Origin: Cordilura impudica
Lineage: Eukaryota > Arthropoda > Insecta > Diptera > Scathophagidae
DNA length: 64,000 nt
Assembly (NCBI GenBank): GCA_963682025.1
Contig: OY821517.1
Location: 298,309,344-298,373,343, forward strand
Reading direction: 5' to 3'
Shown: in pieces, positions 57,783 through 64,000 of the stretch
How positions within the stretch are numbered: position 1 is the stretch's first letter
How the letters are laid out: each line of letters starts with the position of its first letter
Translations under genes and position numbers: made by a program
The notes under the pieces: generated by a model
Database searches by the model: none
What the model was told of the DNA's origin: nothing
Seen by the model: only the letters and a program-made list of their open reading frames with translations

Positions 57783-58195
57783 TACAAGTTGAAAATATGA
57801 ATATATTTTGATAACATTTGGTATACAAACTTTTATCGACTATTGAAATTGTTGAAAATCGTTGCATGTTCAGAGCTAGCGGCCATACAAATAACCCCTA
57901 TCAGACCGATTAAAATGATCGTAAGATCTAGATTACCAAATATATATGTTTATCGTGAAAATTTGCTATATATATGTCTATTCAAGTCAGTAATTAGTTA
58001 TCAGAAATATCTATAGTAATCAGAAATATCTCCTTATAAAGCTGGTTCCCGCTCTTCACTTCAGTCTATCAAAACACAAAAAAAGATTGCACTGATTTTT
58101 TCAAATTTAGTTTGTATATGAGAAAAGTAAGTGGCTTTACTAAGTCCCCATATCCAAATAACCTGGGGACTAACAAATAACATCCGATACATATT

Positions 58196-59129
58196 GTATA
58201 TAGAAGACGTTAAACTTTATCTTCTAGTATAACAAAACATTCTTTGAACATTCTGCCATAATTACGATTCTGATATCAGATTTGATGTGTGTTGTTGCAA
58301 CATCTCAGAACTTTAAATGTCTGGTTTTTGAAGAAAAAACTATTTAATTTTGAATTCTACACATTTTAGGCAAATATTTGCCTTATAAATCTTTAAAGTA
58401 GTCAACATTTTGATATCTAAAAAGTTTCCCAGCTAAAAGATGGTTGTTTTTTTTAAGAATTGTGGTTATAACTTCAATTGTTTATTAATCGTCAAATTGA
58501 TAATTCTATTTAAAACTTTTGGCAACTTTTCCAGAAGTATAAAAATAAAAAAAAAAAAAAAAAAAAAAAATACTACAAGTGTTTATAAAATTCGTTACAG
58601 CCATCACACACATCTGTTTTGTATTGTGCTTCTTTTCACTTTGTTCATGAAATTGGTTTTAATTTTGATTTTTAATTAATATCAGTATTTAATGTTTTTA
58701 AACTCATTTCGAAATAAATTGATTTTTAATTACGAGTATACTGAAAAGTAATTATGCCGTGTTTTTCTTGTTTCACGTACATACATATTTGCCAGAAAGC
58801 CTCTAAATATGCTACGCAAATTGATGTTTATTACTGCAGATCTGTAACGATGGTTTTTATATTACAATTAATTAGTTTAAAGTGAAATAGGGACTAAACT
58901 TACAGGAGGTTATGTTTAGTTATTATTTTAAATGTTTTGATTGTGGTTGTTTTTGAGCAAAGATAAATGATGATAAATGAAAGAAGAAAATTAACTTTTG
59001 ACATATGGAAGACTTTAAAATAGCAATATATACAGATTAACTGCTGAAATGCTATTTTGAAACCCTATCTACAAGGCATAAGTAATTGTATAAACAGAAA
59101 TATTAAATCCATACAGTAGAAATATACTC
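58196..59129. other. No recognised feature
   Basis: AT-rich with a poly-A run at 58547-58570. No motif or shared repeat was found. Confidence 0.4.
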
Positions 59130-59132
59130 TAC

Positions 59133-59420
59133 CGTACAAAAGTATTAGTCACCCCTCCTTAAGCTTCAATGTGGATATAAGAGGTTAAACTTGCTGTTCT
59201 CAGTGAATAAAACCTTTTGCCAAATCGCGTAGTCTGAGGTCTTTAACAAACTACGACAAATTTTCATATAAGCCTTGTTTGTTAATGTCTTTTTCTGCAT
59301 CTTCTTCCTCCCAAATTTTCTTTTCGTAGCATATTCCGGATGTTGAAAACACTCTCTTTTTCCCAAATCTGTCTCAGGTATTTCTGCCGATCTTGGAGCA
59401 CTTAGATAAGGTTATTTTAG
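59133..59420 (-). pseudogene. Tc1-like transposase fragment
   Basis: On the minus strand LTNKAYMKICRSLLKTSDYA then IWQKVLFTENSKFNL corresponds to the Tc1 block W-x-x-VLFSDESKFNL, with the catalytic SD changed to TE. CGTACAAAAGTATTAGTCAC at 59133 resembles a Tc1-type terminal sequence. Only about 66 codons are readable. Confidence 0.6.
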
Positions 59421-60035
59421 TTTTTCTTACCAAATACCGCTCAGCTTCAGATAATATTATATTTGTTATATTTGTTGTTTTTCTTTGTGAAACTTTTTAT
59501 AACGATGGAATGGCTTCTGGCTACCAGTCTTACAATCTCTCTTATCGCTTTTCCGCTTTTATGGTGGCTTATTATATTAATTTAGTGTGACTCATGAACT
59601 TATTTTTGATTAAAATTTATGACAGGAAACGAAAGTGAAGTACGAATTTTTTGCATTTTCATTAAGTTGTTCCCAGTTTGGTTTACGCCTAATTTTATGT
59701 ACTTTTTCACCTTAATGCTCATTTATTTTACTTCCACTTAATTAATTTAACCTTTCATTATAGCAGTAGTGTACACAACAACTAAAATATAATGTATATA
59801 ACGATATATCCCTCTTAAAAAACCTTTTTTGTTAATTGAAAATTTACGTATATTTTGTCCCATTTTGGATTACATCTACTGTATATCTAGAAAACAAGGA
59901 AAAACAACAAAAAATATATCGCGTAGTAACAATTTAGAAATGAAAGTTGTTCAAATTATTATCCAAAAACAAAAGTGTGTCCACCAATGTCAGTGTGGTT
60001 TAAAGAAACAAAAAACCCAAAAGGAATCAAAGGTG
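59421..60035. other. No recognised feature
   Basis: Probably includes further decayed Tc-element DNA, but no motif was found until about 60040. Confidence 0.35.
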
Positions 60036-60039
60036 CAAA

Positions 60040-60470
60040 AGTCTCAGAACAGCAAAAGATAGTCATTATGGAAGACGAAAATTAAGTTAAATCAGACTTC
60101 AGCACGCTTCCTGAACCTCAACATAGGAGAAATACCTCTGTTGTAGGAGAAATACTTCCAGGTTAGAAAACTCTATGTGATTGTAACGTTTATTTCGCAC
60201 AAATTCATCTTCATTTATAAAAACACGAATTTTTAATGAGCTTAGAAACGATTTTAATTCCCTTTATGCATAACCACTTTATTTTGGCGTGCTTTAACTT
60301 TAGTTCAGTACGCTGCAACAATTATAAATTTTCTCCAAGAAAATAATATAGAATTTGCTTTCAAAAGAGATATCAATTCAGCAGCGTCCCACAATGTCGG
60401 CCAAATGAAAGATATTGGCCTCTAGCAAAACACGATTTAAAGAACAAACATATTTTGACAGAAAATGGAA
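60040..60470 (+). pseudogene. maT/Tc1-like transposase relic
   Basis: KIVIMEDEN-stop-VKSDFSTLPEPQH aligns with the first catalytic block (MDDETYVK-x-DF-x-x-LPG) of maT/Tc elements, and at about 60330 FLQENNIEFAFKRDINSA then, in the next frame, PQCRPNERYWPLAKHDLK matches the third block (PQLRPIEKYWA), whose catalytic E is retained. The middle is unreadable. It resembles the relic at 17690-18500. The INE-1-like copy at 60493 begins right after it. Confidence 0.6.
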
Positions 60471-60492
60471 GTTCGATGAAACACATTTGGAA

Positions 60493-61254
60493 ACAAGTAA
60501 GAAAATTATAGTCGGTCTAGACCGACTATACGATACCCTATACCATGCGTTTAGAGACCCTATCTCTCAGGCCCAACTAATTGGATATAGAAAATAAGCA
60601 TAAACCAAATTTGAGTGGGATTTTTATTAATTTTTTCGGCTGCAGATATGAAAAAGTTCATATCGGATGCTATATCTATATGGTGACTTGGCCCAAAAAT
60701 GGACCGACCCTGACCATATTTGGTAAAAAATTTGAGAAGAACCAGTGCAATATTTTTCTTTTTTGATAGATTTAAGTGAAGATCGGGAAGCAGCTCTATA
60801 TGGGGCCTATGACTAAGAGTTGTCCAATAGGGATCATTTTTGGACTACTGATTAATGGATGTAATATATACATACAAACCCAATTTTACTAAGATTTGTA
60901 TGATAATTTGGATCTTATGGCAATATATGTTGATTTCATAGGGGTCATTTGTATGGGGGCTAGGTCTGAACACGGACCGATTCTCACCAATTTCAATAGC
61001 GTTCATCCCATGGCCGATAAAAGATCAAATACTAAATTTCATCAAAATATATTCATATTTGCGACCTGCAGTTTGATTACAAGCTTTACATGGACACACA
61101 GACGGACGGACGGACGGATATTGTTAAATCGAATCAGATAGTAATTCTGATTCGATCGGTATAATAAAAGATGGGTGTAGGTCAAATATTTTTGGTTGTT
61201 ACAAACAACAGCACAAAGTCATTATACCCAAACCACATAGTGGTATAGGGTATA
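60493..61254 (-). mobile_element. INE-1-like element, full copy
   Basis: Very close to 25316-26067: same palindrome (TAGTCGGTCTAGACCGACTA), same GGACGGACGGACGGA tract (61104-61119) and same CCACATAGTGG end. It has a 38-bp deletion after TTTGGTAAA, and retains a ATACAAACCCAATTTTACTA block the other lacks. Confidence 0.75.
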
Positions 61255-61520
61255 AAAACTAAGAACGGAGTGGACACGAAAATACAACTGACACTATTTT
61301 TGTTTAAATATAAAATAAGAGTAGTTAATTTTATATAATGAAAAAAAAAAAAAAAAAAATAAGGGTGTTAAATTTGGCTGAATTTTTGATACCCTCCACC
61401 TGTGTCTGAAACTCCATATTGTATGGTTACCATTTCAATACAATTACTTAATCTTTAAGTTCTAATGCTATTTAAATTTATACTAAATTGTTTTTCTTTT
61501 TTGACCAGTATTTATTATAA
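61255..61520. other. Short unassigned spacer with poly-A
   Basis: A poly-A run at 61340-61359; nothing else recognised. Confidence 0.4.
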
Positions 61521-62073
61521 CTAGCAGAGCCCACCCCTCGAAATTCGAGTGCGAATTCTACGAAATATTATTTTTTCATTCAATTTCTTTCTTTCAATGT
61601 TTTTTTTTTATCTATTTAATTCATTAAATTTATTTCATTATAAATATTTGTTAAACACAGAAATAAGAGCCTAAAGGTTTTTGAACCACCTATTACGCTA
61701 ATTTTAGAAAATTCACAATTCATCACAAGGTGTGTAATATGCAATTATTATAATGAAATTCGATTGCATTATTGTCGTTATTGGTTTATGTCCAAAATTA
61801 TTTTTCAATTCAACACATGGCTTTTCGTATACAATTTTTACAAACACATTAACAAATTTAATAAACACACACACAACATTGTATAATTTTATGTATGTGT
61901 TAGTATCAACTTTAAATGAGCATTACTCCAAAAAAATTTTCCAGACTGTGTAAATCTGTAAATCTGGTGGACAGCTAAAAAAATACCTTTAAAATGAGGG
62001 ATGTTAAAATAGGATTAAAACTGACAAAGTTACATCGGTCACAAGAAATCGCCTTGCCCATTAATATTACAGA
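61521..62073 (-). mobile_element. Small Helitron-like element, copy 11 (long form)
   Basis: CTAG at the left with a very clear hairpin (CTCGAAATTCGAG) and GCCCATTAATATTACAGA at the right, the reverse complement of TCTGTAATATTAATGGGC. At 553 bp it is the longest copy and includes a TTATTGTCGTTATTGG block seen, shortened, in copy 10. Confidence 0.78.
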
Positions 62074-62353
62074 TTTCTTATTGATTTTTTTTTTTTATAA
62101 AGATAATGTTTTTTTTTTGTTTAACAGAGAAATTTCACTATATTTTTGTTATTAAAGGAGGAGGCTATCCGTCATATGTAAACTTGAAAAGAAATCGGGT
62201 AAACACTGCTACAATTCAAAAAACAAATACTCGCCTCTGACAATTTTAAGTTGGCTTCAGAAAAACGCAAGATTTTATATAATTTTATTGGTAGCAGGAC
62301 ATATTAATAATTTCAATGCTTTGCTTTAAATACATTTTCTCTTGGCGCCAGCG

Positions 62354-64000
62354 CACAGTGGCGCCATTTGAGTTTATTCGTTGCAAAAATCATATCTTTT
62401 GAACCGAATAACATAATTGAACAGTTTAAACAGCATATGATAGATAACTGTTCAGCCTATGAAATGAGCGTTTGGAAAGGGTGCTACGCTTTGTAGGGGC
62501 CTACTTATGGGTTATCAAAGTTAAAATTTGTAGAAAAATCAATTTTATGGTAACTAAAAAAAATTATTTTTACATTTTTAGATTGTTTTTATTTTTTTTT
62601 TCTTTAGGGTTTTATGTTTTAAATTATTACCCAACAAATTAAAAAAAATTACTTCTTTTTTAAATTTATTTTTTCAATTTTCTGTAAAATATTCAACACA
62701 ATTCGTAAGAGAAGGTACATATATCTAAAAGACTAATCATTTCTAAACTATAATTACTTTCTAACTCTATTCGTGACTTCACATGCCGCAGGGAAGAAAT
62801 AAGTGGATCGGAAGATGCTGCCAACATGTTGAAGAGGTCCTCATTTTGCCTTACCCTTGATGCTTTGAATGTGTTCTGCAATCTATATTTTTTATAAAAT
62901 TTGTTAAAAGACTCCTGCGCTTCTTCAGAAAGCTCTCCAATTGGCAAAGACTGGTACTTAATTATATCTTTGCCATGCGCCAATATTTTATGGATGGTCG
63001 GGGTCAACTTCTTCTGCGGATACATTTCTGCTAAAAGAGATGCAGTTTTCGATGCATATTCTCCATATTTTGTAGAATTGACATTTTCTTTGCAGTTTAA
63101 AACATTCAAGATCGTTCCCAATCTTTTCACGATTTGATTATCAATTCCAGTGATTCTAGTAACTGCCTCATCATTTTCAAAAAATCTCCTAGAAGTGTTT
63201 CCATCGTTTTAGTTACCGTATCCGTGCTTGGGACAGTCTACTTTTAGTCCAACTTGTTTAAAAAAAACATCCTGTATTTGCTTCTTTCTGATATTTTCCT
63301 TATCCTTTATCGAAGTTATCCTCCTCTTGTGGTAGGGTATACGCCAGTTTTAGCAAGAACTCCATACACCTTATCCTTGCGTGCAATGGTGACATTCCAT
63401 ATTCGTAATTCTCCTCGTTTGTAGAATCGTTTAAATTACCAAAGTTCTTCTGACTCTTTTTGCAAATCGGGCATGACAATGTTGAGGTTGTTCCTGTCAG
63501 TTCGTTTACGACTTTTCCGTCAACCATGGTCAGGTAGAACTCGTAATTGCATTCAATATCTTTTCCTTCTCCAATTTGCAGCTTTGTAGGCTTAATCTTG
63601 CTTATTTGTTCTTCAATGTCCTTCACCGTGGTCCTTATGAGTTCTGCCGATTCCCTTGCAAACTGAAACATTATTGGTCGGCAATGATGCAGTGATGACG
63701 GACGTGGATTTTTCCAGTGTAGGGAAACATCAGATTTTAGCCGCAAAGGAACAACAGATGCTATAAACATATTTCCGTCCGATATTGTAGCGTCATCGGA
63801 AGATATCCTTTGCTTATAAACGCTTTGTCCGGATGATCCATCGCAGCCCCATTTGCTGATCAATGTCAGTTTCTGAGGAAGAATTTTCACCTCATTTTCA
63901 GGAAGACTCTCCAATAACCGTTTTGCTGTATGACCCATGAGATCCTGCAGATTGGCTATCACAGAGACTTCCGTAAACTCTGTATGCAGTGGTCGTGAAT
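62354..64000 (-). mobile_element. Transib transposon, running off the right edge
   Basis: CACAGTG at 62354-62360 (then GCGCCATTTGAG) reads inward as a Transib terminal inverted repeat, preceded by the GC-rich 5-mer CAGCG, as expected for Transib's GC-rich 5-bp target duplications. GCAAAAATC follows after a 22-bp spacer. The minus-strand transposase lies 330 bp inward. The opposite terminus is outside the window. Confidence 0.75.
62693..64000 (-). pseudogene. Transib transposase (RAG1-related), partial and broken
   Basis: The frame is open from the right edge down to 63300: TEVSVIANLQDLMGHTAKRL, the first catalytic block SKWGCDGSSGQSVYKQ, WKNPRPSSLHHCRPIMFQFA, and LTMVDGKVVNELTG with the zinc-type LSCPICKK. 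A frameshift at about 63300 leads into VGLKVDCPKHGYGN, then a stop, NDGNTSRRFFEN (the second catalytic D region) and on into 63130-62693. That last part holds HKILAHGKDIIKY and LSEEAQESFNKFYKKYRL, which aligns with the RAG1 block around its catalytic glutamate. So one frameshift and one stop are visible. It would cut at the CACAGTG ends. The N-terminus lies beyond the window. Confidence 0.82.

Larger units (their letters stand above)
55707..58195 (+). mobile_element. INE-1-like element split by two later insertions
   Basis: Three pieces of one plus-oriented copy: 55707-55873 (ATTTGTAACTACCAAAAATA to the GTCTGTCTGTCTC tract), 56456-56545 (CTGTCCATCTGTGTGTCCAT to TAATCAAACTA) and 57783-58195 (ACAAGTTGAAAATATGAATA to the ACATCCGATACATATTG region). 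The gaps hold an R1-type LINE tail and a DD41D mariner. The mariner's TA duplication reconstitutes the family's AAACTACAGG-type sequence. Confidence 0.7.

Overview
The window looks like AT-rich intergenic or intronic DNA from a higher fly. The case rests on INE-1/DINE-1-like repeats carrying the GTCCGTCCGTC tract, Jockey- and R1-type LINEs, gypsy, mariner/Tc1, hAT and Transib elements, and very long simple-sequence tracts. The species is inferred only from this repeat content (brachyceran, probably calyptrate). I found no complete host gene. The only possible host coding piece is a 32-nt candidate microexon at 26889-26920.

Layout, left half. 1-1511: simple DNA and an old INE-1-like relic. 1512-4344: a 2.8-kb Helitron-like element with two internal tandem arrays. 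4461-10933: a DNA transposon with 42-bp inverted termini and a decayed transposase, split by a 4-kb LINE. 10970-14495: a decayed Jockey LINE interrupted by a 21-bp minisatellite. 14500-15945: a Tc1 relic split by a 498-bp MITE with a TTA target duplication. 15946-23700: two INE-1-like halves, four small Helitrons, a Helitron-helicase scrap and several mariner/Tc relics. 23700-30640: mostly featureless DNA with one full INE-1-like copy.

Layout, right half. 30642-33444: second copy of the 2.8-kb Helitron, abutting two small Helitrons. 34800-37265: Jockey fragment, INE-1-type relics and a giant AAAAATT array. 37858-43203: small Helitrons, a tRNA-derived SINE, a gypsy-type integrase relic and a full INE-1-like copy. 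43537-47250: two MITE candidates and long purine-rich tracts. 47640-50600: an apparently complete hAT transposon (8-bp target duplication, inverted termini, intact two-exon transposase with BED finger). 52700-54960: mariner relics. 55707-58195: an INE-1-like element invaded by an R1-type LINE tail and then by a DD41D (rosa-type) mariner. 59130-61254: Tc1-type relics and another INE-1-like copy. 61521-62073: a small Helitron. 62354 to the right edge: a Transib (RAG1-related) element with an RSS-like terminus and a transposase carrying two visible breaks.

The elements do not form a pathway; the window is a stack of nested insertions. By sequence integrity the hAT copy is the youngest, and the Transib and the DD41D mariner are moderately decayed. 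The small Helitron-like family (eleven copies) and the INE-1-like family are the dominant repeats.
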